Positions 36,338 to 44,862 of a DNA stretch of 64,000 nucleotides are shown in pieces (positions within the stretch are counted from its first letter, which is position 1; each line of letters opens with the position of its first letter). A program made the translations under genes and the position numbers. The DNA is from Oleispira sp963933055 (GTDB lineage: Bacteria > Pseudomonadota > Gammaproteobacteria > Pseudomonadales > Oceanobacteraceae). The stretch is from NCBI GenBank assembly GCA_963933055.1, contig CAWVSY010000017.1, positions 1 to 64,000 of the forward strand. The letters run 5' to 3'. Under the pieces are notes generated by a model that saw nothing but the letters and a program-made list of their open reading frames with translations, was not told the origin of the DNA and did no database searches.

Positions 36338-37216
36338 ATGGCTGAGGCACTCACCCAAGAACAGATCGCCAATATACTTCTTGGCATTAAGATCCCACCG
36401 CAACCTCAGATTTTGGTGGATTTGCAAATTGAGCAAATCATGCCTGATCCTGACCTCAATAGCATTGCCTCTTTAATCAGTCGCGATGTTGGGCTCACAG
36501 GTACTATTTTAAAAGTAGTTAACTCACCGTTTTATGGACTCAGCAATAAAATCACATCCGTCAATCAAGCCGTTTCTTTAATTGGGCTCGATAGCGTTAT
36601 CAACATCATTAATGGCGTATCCATTAAAAGTGAAATGAGTGATGAAACCATTACTCACATGAACCGATTTTGGGATACCGCCAATGATATCGCCATGATT
36701 GCTACCAATGTTGCCAAACAGGTTGGTTTTCAAAAACCCGATTTGGCCTATTTATTGGGGTTATTCCATAACTCTGGAGTCCCTCTTTTAATGGATCGCT
36801 TTGATAATTATCTGGAGGTATTAGAGCAATCTTATTCTGAAGGCAGCGAGCGTATAATTGATGTAGAAAATGCCCTGCTGAATACCAATCATGCGGTGGT
36901 GGGCTACTACATTGCTAAATCATGGAATTTACCGAAGATTTTATGCGATGCCATTGCCGAGCATCACAATTGCCAGCGCCATTTCTTAGGCCCACAGCAT
37001 AATGAAAGCGAATCCAAAACCCTGCTCGCCATCTTAAAGACGGCTGAACACATTTGCGGCAGTGCTAAAATTTTAGGTAACCAAGAAGTCGATTATGAAT
37101 GGGCACTGATTGGTGATGAAGTACTTACTCACCTAGGTTTAGGTGAGTACGATTTAGAATCTTTACGTGCAAACGCAGAAGAGATGGGCATCAGCTCGAA
37201 AAACTACGCGTTCTAG
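36338..37216 (+). CDS. HDOD domain protein
   Basis: A 292-residue protein dominated by an HDOD domain (about residues 20-215), a hydrolase-like fold that usually lacks the full metal site. Typical segments are IPPQPQILVDL, LTGTILKVVNSPFYGLS, INQAV-type SVNQAVSLIGLD and LLGLFHNSGVPLLM. HDOD proteins often serve as signalling adaptors with c-di-GMP or chemotaxis components. There is no second domain and no signalling gene beside it, so the role is open. It converges with ubiI, with only 16 bases between stops and no clear terminator. Confidence 0.88.
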   Translation: MAEALTQEQIANILLGIKIPPQPQILVDLQIEQIMPDPDLNSIASLISRDVGLTGTILKVVNSPFYGLSNKITSVNQAVSLIGLDSVINIINGVSIKSEMSDETITHMNRFWDTANDIAMIATNVAKQVGFQKPDLAYLLGLFHNSGVPLLMDRFDNYLEVLEQSYSEGSERIIDVENALLNTNHAVVGYYIAKSWNLPKILCDAIAEHHNCQRHFLGPQHNESESKTLLAILKTAEHICGSAKILGNQEVDYEWALIGDEVLTHLGLGEYDLESLRANAEEMGISSKNYAF

Positions 37217-37232
37217 CCCATTTTTTAAGTAA

Positions 37233-38492
37233 TTATTTCAGCCCCATAGCTTGCATAACAACATGCTGTTTAACCGCAGAAGCGCGGTTAAACAAACGCA
37301 TACCTTCATTACGCAATAAACGAATCAACGGCTGCTCTGCGGCAAATAAACGCTTAAAGCCTTCCATTGCCCCCATCATCAACAAATTATCCCCCTGTCG
37401 ACGGCGCTCGTAGCGCTGCAATACATTGAGATCACCGAGCGATAGCTTCGCTTTATTTGCACGCAATAACTCTTCACTTAACGCGATAACGTCTTTAAAG
37501 CCTAAATTCACTCCCTGGCCCGCCAGGGGGTGAATGGTATGAGCAGCGTCGCCAATAAGCGCAATACCTGATACCACATAGTTTTTAGCATGGCGTTGGC
37601 GCAGTGGAAAAGCCGCACGAGGACCAACATTTAGGACCTGACCTAAACGTTGCTCAAAATCTAAACCTAGCTGCTGGCAAAAAGCCTCATCATCTAATGC
37701 CAATAACTGCTGACATTCTTCTTCATTGGTCGACCAAACAATCGAGCAGGTTTTATCGTTATGCGAACCTAATGGTAAGAATGCAAGCGGTCCTTCAGGA
37801 CGAAAACGCTGCCAAGCCTTTAACTGATGAGATTGCTCGACTTCAATCGTCGCCACGATGGCGTGATGCTGATAGTCCCACTCACAATTGGCAAATTCGC
37901 CCCATTGCTTTATGCGCGATAAAGCACCATCCGCCCCCACCAGCAATTCGGTTTTTAAGGTATTTCCCGATGCCAAAAAGACCGGTGTCTGACCGTGCTC
38001 ATCTTGATTATCAATATGTGAGACGCAATCACGAATCACCGTAATGTTATGCGCTTGTTCAACGGCATTTTGTAATGCCCAAACAATCTCACGATTTTCA
38101 ACAATGGTGCCTAAGCAAGGAACGTGCAGTTCATTGGCGTTAAAATTTACTTCTCCAGTACCTTCAGCATCCCAAACTGTCATCCCTTGGTAAGGGGATT
38201 TGCGCTGTTCTGAAATTGCTTGCCAAATGCCTAACTTGGTTAACAAGGCTTCACTTTGTGCGGTAATGGCACTGACGCGAGTATCATATTCTGCACACGA
38301 TATCTTTTCAGATAAGAGCTTTTCAGAAGAGAGCTTTGGCTCTGGCGGGTGCTGTGCTGCGTTGGGCTCAATCAGCGCGATGGAAATATCAGTATTCGCT
38401 AACGATGCCGCCAAAGCCGAACCGACCATGCCACCACCGACAATAATGATCTGATAGCTTTCTGCTTGGTCACGCTCTATTTGCTCATTCAT
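37233..38492 (-). CDS. ubiI: FAD-dependent 2-octaprenylphenol hydroxylase (UbiI/VisC type)
   Basis: A 419-residue flavoprotein monooxygenase of ubiquinone biosynthesis. FAD-binding motifs are IIVGGGMVGSALA at about residues 15-27, the middle VGADGALSRIKQW, and GDAAHTIHPLAGQGVNLGFKD near 313-333. UbiI hydroxylates the ring C5 position in E. coli. Its start overlaps the ubiH stop by four bases (ATGA), so translation is coupled. The pepP-ubiH-ubiI order with ygfB upstream is that of E. coli. UbiI and UbiH are paralogues, so assigning which hydroxylation each performs rests on gene order. Confidence 0.9.
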   Translation of the reverse strand: MNEQIERDQAESYQIIIVGGGMVGSALAASLANTDISIALIEPNAAQHPPEPKLSSEKLLSEKISCAEYDTRVSAITAQSEALLTKLGIWQAISEQRKSPYQGMTVWDAEGTGEVNFNANELHVPCLGTIVENREIVWALQNAVEQAHNITVIRDCVSHIDNQDEHGQTPVFLASGNTLKTELLVGADGALSRIKQWGEFANCEWDYQHHAIVATIEVEQSHQLKAWQRFRPEGPLAFLPLGSHNDKTCSIVWSTNEEECQQLLALDDEAFCQQLGLDFEQRLGQVLNVGPRAAFPLRQRHAKNYVVSGIALIGDAAHTIHPLAGQGVNLGFKDVIALSEELLRANKAKLSLGDLNVLQRYERRRQGDNLLMMGAMEGFKRLFAAEQPLIRLLRNEGMRLFNRASAVKQHVVMQAMGLK

Positions 38493-39796
38493 AATACTTC
38501 TCCGAACTTCTGAAGCGACGGTTTGTGCTGTGCCACTTTCGCCGCCGGCTGGCCTAAACCCATAGCCTGACGGCCAAACAATTTTCGCGCCGTTGGCGAT
38601 AAGGCTAAGCCAATTAATCCTATGTCACGACTGCAACGCAATGCTTTGTTTTTCTGGCTGAATAAACGGGGCAAAAGATCGCTGCCCAAAACCGTATTAC
38701 GCTGATCAATTTTTTGCTGCTGATAATAGTTCTGCACCACCGACCATTGGCCAATTGAATGTGCATCCACAAACGCTTGGTTAATATTTTCGGCCAGTGC
38801 TGCTGCATCGCGTAATGCTAGGTTAAACCCTTGCCCTGCAACAGGATGCAGACTATGAGCGGAATTACCCAGTAATACCAAATGAGGACGTACTTGTTCT
38901 TGCGCTTTTACCAAGGCTAATGGATAGCTGGCGCGTTCGCCCATAGCGATAATACGCCCTGCTCGATAACCAAAGGCCTGCTGTAAACGCTCGATGAGTA
39001 CGTTTTCATCGGCCGCTAAATAGTCCGCAATGACATCGTCACTTAACGTCCACACAACGGCAAATTCATTATCGGCCAAAGGCAATAACGCAATCGGCCC
39101 AGCTTCGGTGAAACGCTCATAAGCCCAATGCTCATGGCTACGATCAATGCGCACCGAAGTCACCAAAGCATGGGTATGGTAGCTTTGTTTTTGTTGCTGA
39201 ATACCGAGCTGCTTCGCGAGTTCAGAACGACCACCATCGGCCATTACCACCAGCTGTGCGGATAACAGAGCACCACTCGCCAAGGTCAATGTCGCACCAG
39301 ATTGGCTATTAGCAAATTGCCCCATAGAAAGGGTTTCGACGGATTCAGGAGCGAGTATTTCTATACCATCAGGCAAATCGGCCATCAAACCTTGCCCTAA
39401 AGCTCGGTTGCGAATGATGTAACCCAGCGCATCAACATTGGCATCGCTGTGCTTAATATGAGTTTGACCAAAACGGCCTTGATCGGATACTTGAATGTTT
39501 TTAATGGCGCATGCAGCAGAAGCCAATGCAGGCCAAATACCTAACTGCTGAAAAATCTGCTGAGTACCAAATGAAAGCGCCGTAGCACGGCCATCAAAAC
39601 TCGGCGGCGTACTCACATTTGCTGATTGCTCTGCTGCTTGATCAGTTAAAGCAGGCAGTTCGAAGCGCTCAATCAGCGCGACTTTTAAACCTTGCTCAAT
39701 GCTCGGTCGCAGCAAGTGAACAAGACTGAGTCCTGCCATCCCTGCACCGATAATCACTAAATCAAAATACGTCGATTTTTCCGCAGAATTCGTCAT
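38489..39796 (-). CDS. ubiH: 2-octaprenyl-6-methoxyphenol hydroxylase UbiH
   Basis: A 435-residue flavin monooxygenase of aerobic ubiquinone synthesis. FAD motifs are IIGAGMAGLSLVHLL at about 13-27, VMADGGRSELAKQ, and GNSAHSLHPVAGQGFNLALRD near 330-350; the GN-x-A-H form, instead of GDAAH, is typical of UbiH. It starts one base after the pepP stop and overlaps ubiI by four bases, so all three are translated from one message. It acts on membrane-bound prenylphenols, probably in the Ubi complex with UbiJ/UbiK. Confidence 0.92.
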   Translation of the reverse strand: MTNSAEKSTYFDLVIIGAGMAGLSLVHLLRPSIEQGLKVALIERFELPALTDQAAEQSANVSTPPSFDGRATALSFGTQQIFQQLGIWPALASAACAIKNIQVSDQGRFGQTHIKHSDANVDALGYIIRNRALGQGLMADLPDGIEILAPESVETLSMGQFANSQSGATLTLASGALLSAQLVVMADGGRSELAKQLGIQQQKQSYHTHALVTSVRIDRSHEHWAYERFTEAGPIALLPLADNEFAVVWTLSDDVIADYLAADENVLIERLQQAFGYRAGRIIAMGERASYPLALVKAQEQVRPHLVLLGNSAHSLHPVAGQGFNLALRDAAALAENINQAFVDAHSIGQWSVVQNYYQQQKIDQRNTVLGSDLLPRLFSQKNKALRCSRDIGLIGLALSPTARKLFGRQAMGLGQPAAKVAQHKPSLQKFGEVL

Positions 39797-39797
39797 G

Positions 39798-41111
39798 TTA
39801 GCTTGCCATTAATGCTTCAATTTCAGCCACTGTCTTAGGTACTTTATGGCTCAGTATATGGTGGCCATCAGCCGTGACAACCACATCATCTTCAATACGA
39901 ATACCAATGCCACGCCAGCGTGGATCAACGTCTTTGCAATCAGGAGCGATATATAAGCCAGGCTCAATGGTCAATACCATACCTTCTTTTAGCGGACGCC
40001 ATTCTTTATTGATGCGGTATTCACCGACGTCATGCACATCCATACCTAACCAATGGCCGGTACGGTGCATGTAAAAAACTTTATAACTTTCGTCTTCTAT
40101 TAATTGTTCAATATCACCGGTTAATAAACCGAGTTCCAGCAAACCCGTGACCAAAACTTCAACCGCTACTTCGTGCGCCGCATTCCAACTATTACCAGGT
40201 TTAACCTGCTCGATGGCCGCAAGTTGAGCTTTTAATACCAGCTCATATAAGGCTTTTTGCTCTGGACTGAATTTGCCATTCACAGGGAAAGTACGAGTGA
40301 TATCCGCGGCGTAATAATCCAGCTCACAGCCCGCATCAATCAGAATCAGACCACCGTCTGCAATGGGCATATCGTTATTGGTGTAATGCAAAATACAGGC
40401 ATTTTCACCCCCCCCGACAATCGATGGATACGCAGGCCAGCGACTGCCTTCACGAGTAAACTCATGCAGCAATTCAGCTTCTAGTTGATATTCAAAACAA
40501 CCTGGCTTGGCGGTTTTCATTGCACGACAATGAGCCGCGGCAGAAATATCGGCCGCTTTCTGCATCATCTCAATCTCGGCAGAAGATTTGATTAAGCGCA
40601 TTTCATGCAACAAGTGATCAAGTGCTGAATACTCATGAGGCACTTGCGCGCCTTTGCGTACCATGGCTTTCACTTGATTAACCCAGTGGGTTAACTGAGT
40701 ATCAAACTGACTGTTCGCACCCATTTCGGTATAGATGCGCGCTTTGCCTTCAATTAAGGTTGGCAAGACAGAGTCGATCGCCTCAATAGGATAAGCTTCA
40801 TCGACGAAGAAATCTTTTGCGGCGCCTTCAGGACCCGCACGTCGGCCTGTCCAAATTTCCATGTCTGGATCTTTGTCTTCACAAAATAAGATGTATTCCC
40901 CTTCCTCACGACCAGGGATTAAGACTAAGCAAGCATTCGCTTCGGCAAAACCCGATAGGTAATAAAAATCACTATCTTGGCGAAATGGATGCTCAACATC
41001 GCGGTTACGCACGGTCTCAACCGCGGTTGGCACAATAGCAATACTATTGGCTTCCATTTGCGCCATGAGTTGCGCGCGACGCTGACGGTATTCTGCTTGC
41101 CCAAGTTTCAT
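39798..41111 (-). CDS. pepP: Xaa-Pro aminopeptidase P
   Basis: A 437-residue M24B metallopeptidase that removes N-terminal residues ahead of proline. The N-terminal aminopeptidase-P domain (about 1-170) is followed by the pita-bread catalytic domain with manganese ligands in LIDAGCELDYYAADITRTF (two aspartates), MHRTGHWLGMDVHD (histidine), TIEPGLY and IRIEDDV (two glutamates). The start is ATG 41109-41111 with AAGGAAA ahead; a TTG directly upstream is less likely. It lies 68 bases after ygfB and one base before ubiH, in the conserved operon. Confidence 0.95.
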   Translation of the reverse strand: MKLGQAEYRQRRAQLMAQMEANSIAIVPTAVETVRNRDVEHPFRQDSDFYYLSGFAEANACLVLIPGREEGEYILFCEDKDPDMEIWTGRRAGPEGAAKDFFVDEAYPIEAIDSVLPTLIEGKARIYTEMGANSQFDTQLTHWVNQVKAMVRKGAQVPHEYSALDHLLHEMRLIKSSAEIEMMQKAADISAAAHCRAMKTAKPGCFEYQLEAELLHEFTREGSRWPAYPSIVGGGENACILHYTNNDMPIADGGLILIDAGCELDYYAADITRTFPVNGKFSPEQKALYELVLKAQLAAIEQVKPGNSWNAAHEVAVEVLVTGLLELGLLTGDIEQLIEDESYKVFYMHRTGHWLGMDVHDVGEYRINKEWRPLKEGMVLTIEPGLYIAPDCKDVDPRWRGIGIRIEDDVVVTADGHHILSHKVPKTVAEIEALMAS

Positions 41112-41179
41112 CAAATTTCCTTACGGCTCTTATAGCTACATGCTGTTACTGCTGGTTTCTATTATCTGTGTTTTAGATA

Positions 41180-41776
41180 TTAGTGCAGTTGATTTGGGTT
41201 ATTGTTTTCATCAATGATTTTCGGTTCTACAGCTTCTGGCTCATTACAGGCCAAGAAAACGGTTAACGCCGCGACACGGGCATGCTCAACCAGTTCATGC
41301 AATAAATCTTCGCTATCTTCTGGGCTATCATCAGCCGTTAGCTCTACCTGACTGAAGGCATCGAAGTGCTGTAGTACTTCTTTGGTTTCATCGTCCAGCT
41401 TGCCACTGAATTTACCCGCAGCACCAAAGCCATCGAGAAAGCCTTTGCTCCATTGCGCCATCGCATCAACTTGCTGGCTCAATTCGCAATCATCACTTTC
41501 TGGTAAAAACAGAGTGAAGCTCATGTTTTCATTTTCTAGGCCTTGTAAAACCCAGCCGTAAAATACGGTCATCAGACTTTGAACCGGCTTCGGCAAAGAC
41601 TCTGGGGTTTCCAAATAGTTTTCAGCTTCCGTCTGCCATTGCTGATCGGTCAGGCGTGCGCCGGTGCATAAATAGCCAGTTAACCAGCCATGTAAACCGG
41701 AAGGAGAGCCTAAAGCGCCGATAGTGACCATTGCGTTGGCAAATTGATGAAATGGAATCGATATATTCTTCTGCAT
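41180..41776 (-). CDS. ygfB: UPF0149 family protein (YgfB)
   Basis: A 198-residue protein of the UPF0149/YgfB family, mostly helical and acidic. Typical segments are the early SPSGLHGWLTGYLCTG, the middle MAQWSKGFLDGFG, and the C-terminal LHELVEHARVAALTVFL. In Pseudomonas aeruginosa YgfB modulates expression of the peptidoglycan amidase ampDh3; that role cannot be read from this sequence. It is the first gene of the leftward ygfB-pepP-ubiH-ubiI group and is divergent from the TIGR02449/zapA genes. Confidence 0.92.
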   Translation of the reverse strand: MQKNISIPFHQFANAMVTIGALGSPSGLHGWLTGYLCTGARLTDQQWQTEAENYLETPESLPKPVQSLMTVFYGWVLQGLENENMSFTLFLPESDDCELSQQVDAMAQWSKGFLDGFGAAGKFSGKLDDETKEVLQHFDAFSQVELTADDSPEDSEDLLHELVEHARVAALTVFLACNEPEAVEPKIIDENNNPNQLH

Positions 41777-41903
41777 GAGGTATCTTATTTACTGATAAAA
41801 GTATTGTGCAGAGTTTAGCATGAATGAGGGTTGCATAAATCCCTGAGATTGATCCAATTCCATGCCTCTCATATAGATAGATAAAAACTAAAGATATCGG
41901 TAG

Positions 41904-42116
41904 ATGAAAGAACTCGACTTAACTAGCTTGCAGCTAAAAATTGATAAGCTGATCTCAGCCAATGCTGAAATGCACCAGCAAATGACCGCCATGAAAATCT
42001 CTGAAGCTCGTTGGCAGGCAGAGCGTGGCAAACTTATGCAGCAAAATGATATTGCTCGTCGCAAAGTCAATGAAATGATTGAACGTTTACAGCTATTGGA
42101 GCGTAACAGTGGCTAA
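41904..42116 (+). CDS. TIGR02449 family small coiled-coil protein
   Basis: A 70-residue protein that is almost wholly predicted coiled coil (heptads from SLQLKIDKLISANAEM to VNEMIERLQLLE), resembling the TIGR02449 family usually encoded directly upstream of zapA. Its stop codon overlaps the zapA GTG start region by eight bases, so the two are coupled. A role alongside ZapA at the division ring is suggested by position and coiled-coil nature; this is inference. Confidence 0.8.
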   Translation: MKELDLTSLQLKIDKLISANAEMHQQMTAMKISEARWQAERGKLMQQNDIARRKVNEMIERLQLLERNSG

Positions 42117-42423
42117 TTCAAATAATACCCTGACAGTCTCAATTTTAGATCGTGATTTTCGCATTAATTGCCCAGCCAATAGCCAACACGAACTGACCTC
42201 GGCGGCGCAATTTTTAGACGATAAAATGCGCGAAATTCGTGCCGCTAGCCATGGTTCTGGCCAGGTGCTTGGTACTGATCGTATTGCGGTCATTGCGGCC
42301 TTAAATATTGCTCACCAGCTACAACAGCTGCAAAACCAACAAACTCAGTTAAGCCTTGAGCTTGAACGGATTGATGAGCGGTTGGATGAAGCCTTGGCGC
42401 ACAACCCGCAACTTGAACTTTAG
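42109..42423 (+). CDS. zapA: Cell division protein ZapA
   Basis: A 104-residue ZapA, which binds and bundles FtsZ at the division site. The N-terminal TVSILDRDFRINCP and the following helix (AAQFLDDKMREIR) are typical, as is RIAVIAALNIAHQL; the C-terminus is a coiled coil. I choose the GTG at 42109-42111 because GGAG lies eight bases upstream and the protein then begins at the usual place; the frame opens ten codons earlier without a good site. It overlaps the upstream small gene and is followed by 6S RNA, as in E. coli. Confidence 0.93.
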   Translation: MANSNNTLTVSILDRDFRINCPANSQHELTSAAQFLDDKMREIRAASHGSGQVLGTDRIAVIAALNIAHQLQQLQNQQTQLSLELERIDERLDEALAHNPQLEL

Positions 42424-42507
42424 CCTGAAGTGATCAATTGCCCATGGGCAGTCACTAAGAAAAAATAAAAGAAAAGATAAAATTTAACATTCTTTCAGTT
42501 TGAAAAT

Positions 42508-42516
42508 TGTTATACT
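42508..42516 (+). promoter_or_regulatory. Extended -10 promoter of 6S RNA
   Basis: TGTTATACT is an extended -10 element (TG one base before TATACT at 42511-42516), located four bases before the start of the 6S RNA similarity. No good -35 hexamer is present at 17 bases, which fits an extended -10 promoter. Confidence 0.6.
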
Positions 42517-42519
42517 CGT

Positions 42520-42702
42520 ATCGCTCCCTGGGGTGTTAGCCAGTCTATAAAGACCTCGAGCCGATGCTTATAACCCTGGAGGGTTATCGTATTATTGTGC
42601 GTATGTCCGCTCGACGGAAAACCTAATATAGTGCCTAGCCCCCCACCCTTGAACCTTGGGTTCAAGGCCTTTATTCTTGACAGCGGCACAATGGGGAGCT
42701 CC
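42520..42702 (+). ncRNA. ssrS: 6S RNA
   Basis: A 6S RNA gene recognised by position (between zapA and the 5-formyl-THF cyclo-ligase gene) and by sequence. Blocks shared with E. coli 6S are CCAGTC near 42540, GAGCCGAT at 42559-42566, and the apical CCTTGAACC/GGGTTCAAGG stem around 42647-42667. The closing stem pairs GCTCCC (42522-42527) with GGGAGC (42694-42699). 6S RNA mimics an open promoter and binds sigma-70 RNA polymerase in stationary phase. Ends are approximate to a few bases. Confidence 0.9.
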
Positions 42703-42733
42703 AATTATTACTTCTGCCGATACCCAGCAATCG

Positions 42734-43300
42734 ATGTTGCAGCAAAAGCGTCAGCTGCGTATGCGCATCCGCAATACTCGTCGAAATCTTTCTATTCTTG
42801 AGCAAAAACAAGCCGCTATCAGGCTTAAACAGCAATTGAGTCAAAACCCCCACTTTAAATATGCAAAACACATCGCGCTCTATTTACCTAATGATGGTGA
42901 AGTTAATACTCAACGGGTGATTGAACAGGCTTGGAAAAATGGGCAAAGGGTTTATTTACCGGTGCTCGACCCTATTCGAAAAGGGTTTTTATGGTTTGTT
43001 GAATATAAAGCCGACAGCATGATGCGTAAGAACCGTTTTGGCATTGCTGAGCCCGATCCGAAATTTAATAAACGTATTTCTGCTCGGTTTTTACACGTCG
43101 TTGGTTTACCACTGGTCGCTTTTGATGATGAGGGAAACCGCTTAGGAATGGGGGGAGGATTTTATGATCGCAGTTTTGAATTTTGCCGCTATTCAAGCGC
43201 TAAGCCAAAACTATTTGGCCTAGCACACAGATGTCAACGAGTAGAACATCTCCCTACAGAACGTTGGGACATTGCGTTGACAGAAATCATTGTCTGTTAA
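42734..43300 (+). CDS. ygfA: 5-formyltetrahydrofolate cyclo-ligase
   Basis: A 188-residue enzyme that converts 5-formyl-THF to methenyl-THF with ATP. The typical N-terminal basic helix (KRQLRMRIRNTRRNL), the folate-binding YLPNDGEVNT, and the nucleotide/active-site GMGGGFYDRSFEF are present. The open frame reaches back into the 6S RNA gene, but ATG 42734 begins at the usual family N-terminus; no good Shine-Dalgarno is visible, so the start is moderately certain. It begins about 30 bases after the 6S RNA end, and the two are likely cotranscribed as in E. coli. Confidence 0.9.
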   Translation: MLQQKRQLRMRIRNTRRNLSILEQKQAAIRLKQQLSQNPHFKYAKHIALYLPNDGEVNTQRVIEQAWKNGQRVYLPVLDPIRKGFLWFVEYKADSMMRKNRFGIAEPDPKFNKRISARFLHVVGLPLVAFDDEGNRLGMGGGFYDRSFEFCRYSSAKPKLFGLAHRCQRVEHLPTERWDIALTEIIVC

Positions 43301-43425
43301 CGAATCAGATTCTCACTGATAATCGTCATTGCTTGCGCTTCATCAGGAGCCATAAAACCCGTTAATAGCGCACCTAAAGCAACCACGCTCGCCAATAAAA
43401 CCAAGACATCAGGTTTAGTATTCAT
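43297..43425 (-). CDS. Short membrane protein, 42 residues, unrecognised
   Basis: A leftward frame of 42 codons starts with ATG 43423-43425 behind GGGGAAGAGAA and ends at TAA 43297-43299. The peptide has a short polar N-terminus (MNTKPD), one hydrophobic helix (VLVLLASVVALGALLTGFMA, residues 7-26) and a polar tail (PDEAQAMTIISENLIR). Its last codons overlap the ygfA stop by three bases on the opposite strand. A strong ribosome site plus a clean membrane segment argues for a real small gene; I know no family for it. Confidence 0.55.
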   Translation of the reverse strand: MNTKPDVLVLLASVVALGALLTGFMAPDEAQAMTIISENLIR

Positions 43426-43775
43426 TTCTCTTCCCCAGTAGACAATTGTCTAAAAGCAGCTTGTTTAGCTACAAAGTTAAAACTTTATTATTAATATGAC
43501 AGACCCTTCTCAATTCGATAAACGAGAGCAATCGCCAATTTATGTTTTAGTGGTTTCTAGTCAATAAGCAGCGTTTTTCAACATTACTTAATGCTTTATT
43601 CCTACATAGTTATTATCTATTGAAATCAGGTATTTACAAGTCTAAAAAGCGGACAAGGTCACATTTGTCAATTAAACTGGATTCATATCAATGGCCAGCG
43701 TTACATTTTGGGAAGCGGTTTGTTATTTGCTTCTAAATAAATCGATTTAGCGTAATTGGCCGATAAATCATGGGC
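43426..43775. other. AT-rich 350-base gap without a recognised gene
   Basis: Between the short membrane gene and the LPP20 operon terminator I see no open frame worth calling. The only signal is the FNR/Anr-like palindrome at 43678-43691 with possible leftward promoter elements (TTGACA on the minus strand, 43666-43671). A transcript from there would give the short gene a leader of about 200 bases, or could itself be a small RNA. Confidence 0.4.
43678..43691. promoter_or_regulatory. FNR/Anr-like binding site
   Basis: TGGATTCATATCAA differs from the FNR/Anr consensus TTGAT-N4-ATCAA at a single position. It lies about 250 bases upstream of the short leftward gene. An AT-rich leftward -10-like element at 43645-43650 would put the site near -41 of a start, the position of FNR class II activation. 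This is a one-site pattern match and could be chance. Confidence 0.35.
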
Positions 43776-43801
43776 AAAAAAAAAGCCACCTTATCGGTGG
43801 C
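43776..43801 (-). terminator. Terminator of the LPP20 lipoprotein operon
   Basis: GCCACC (43785-43790) pairs with GGTGGC (43796-43801) around a five-base loop; on the minus strand the stem is followed by nine T. It lies 26 bases after the LPP20 gene stop. Confidence 0.85.
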
Positions 43802-43827
43802 ATTATTAAGCGCAGCATTCGTGATAT

Positions 43828-44862
43828 TTAATTAATTCGATCCACTAAGGCATTGGCCAATTCTATGGCCAGCATATTAGCGACACTCTTTTCCGCTTTG
43901 CTTCGAGCCAACTCGGCATAGCCGGAAGCCCCTTTGGCCTGACGGCTGAATGTGCTGAGTACTCGTGACTGTTTATCTTTAATGGTGATACGACTGTCGG
44001 CAAAGACATAATGCAAACCGTTCTTTTCAACCGGTTTTAGTACTGCCGACACCTCAATCATTAAATCAAACTGACCTTGGTTACTTATGCGCATGCCTTG
44101 ATCGGTTAATGCTTCTATCACTCCGGCTGCAATGGTTTGTGCGCCACTGTCTGTCATCGAAATACGAACCTTAAGCTCATTAAACAAACGATAAATTTGA
44201 CGCTGTATCACGCTCAACTCTTCGTTTAATGCTGGCTTTTTACGCTGCATACTCACCAATGCATATTGATCTGCCAAACGCTCACGTTCTGCAAACAGCT
44301 GCAGAGCCGGTAGTAATACTCGAATTTTCTCGAGCGTGCTTCCTGCTCGAGGACGATCATAAATGGTCACAATGTCATCTTCTAATGAAGTCATCTGACC
44401 CTGTATTCGCGCCGCCGCTTGTTGACGATCAAGTTTGGCTAATGCGTAAGCGAATTTATCATCAGCATAAGAATCGACAATGGCGACTTCATCCAATTCT
44501 ACTGATGGCACACTGCTGCGAATGGTATTACGCATGGTTTGCACCAATTCAGTTTCTCGCCCCGTCCCTTTGCGCTCTTCAATATTAGCCGAGGAATCAC
44601 TACTGATAGTCACCCTAAGCTGACTGACCAAGTTCGCTCGCGCTGCTTCTCCTGCTCGACGCACAGCATCGTTTTTATCACCCCACACATCTGCCGAACC
44701 CGAACCAAAAGCCATTCCTTTTTGCTCTGGTGTATTGGTAACCCACTCGGGGGCATCAAAAACCGCTCTTAGATCGGAAGAAGATTTTTTGGGGCTTGTT
44801 TGGCAAGCCACAAGCCCGAATATCAGCAGTGCAATGCTGAGGTGATGAACGATGTTATTCAT
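43828..44862 (-). CDS. LPP20 family lipoprotein
   Basis: A 344-residue lipoprotein: hydrophobic signal and lipobox LVAC (Cys20). The first domain (about residues 35-150) has the LPP20/FlgP-like pattern APEWV...GMAFGSGSA...AARANLVSQL...RNTIRSSVP; the second half is longer than simple LPP20 proteins and contains an NTD-like segment similar to LpoB-type beta folds (LMIEVSAVL, ITIKDKQSRVLSTF). Function is unknown; relatives include flagellar and outer-membrane-associated lipoproteins. It starts directly after the lpoB stop with no gap, and a strong terminator follows, so it is the last gene of this operon. Confidence 0.82.
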   Translation of the reverse strand: MNNIVHHLSIALLIFGLVACQTSPKKSSSDLRAVFDAPEWVTNTPEQKGMAFGSGSADVWGDKNDAVRRAGEAARANLVSQLRVTISSDSSANIEERKGTGRETELVQTMRNTIRSSVPSVELDEVAIVDSYADDKFAYALAKLDRQQAAARIQGQMTSLEDDIVTIYDRPRAGSTLEKIRVLLPALQLFAERERLADQYALVSMQRKKPALNEELSVIQRQIYRLFNELKVRISMTDSGAQTIAAGVIEALTDQGMRISNQGQFDLMIEVSAVLKPVEKNGLHYVFADSRITIKDKQSRVLSTFSRQAKGASGYAELARSKAEKSVANMLAIELANALVDRIN

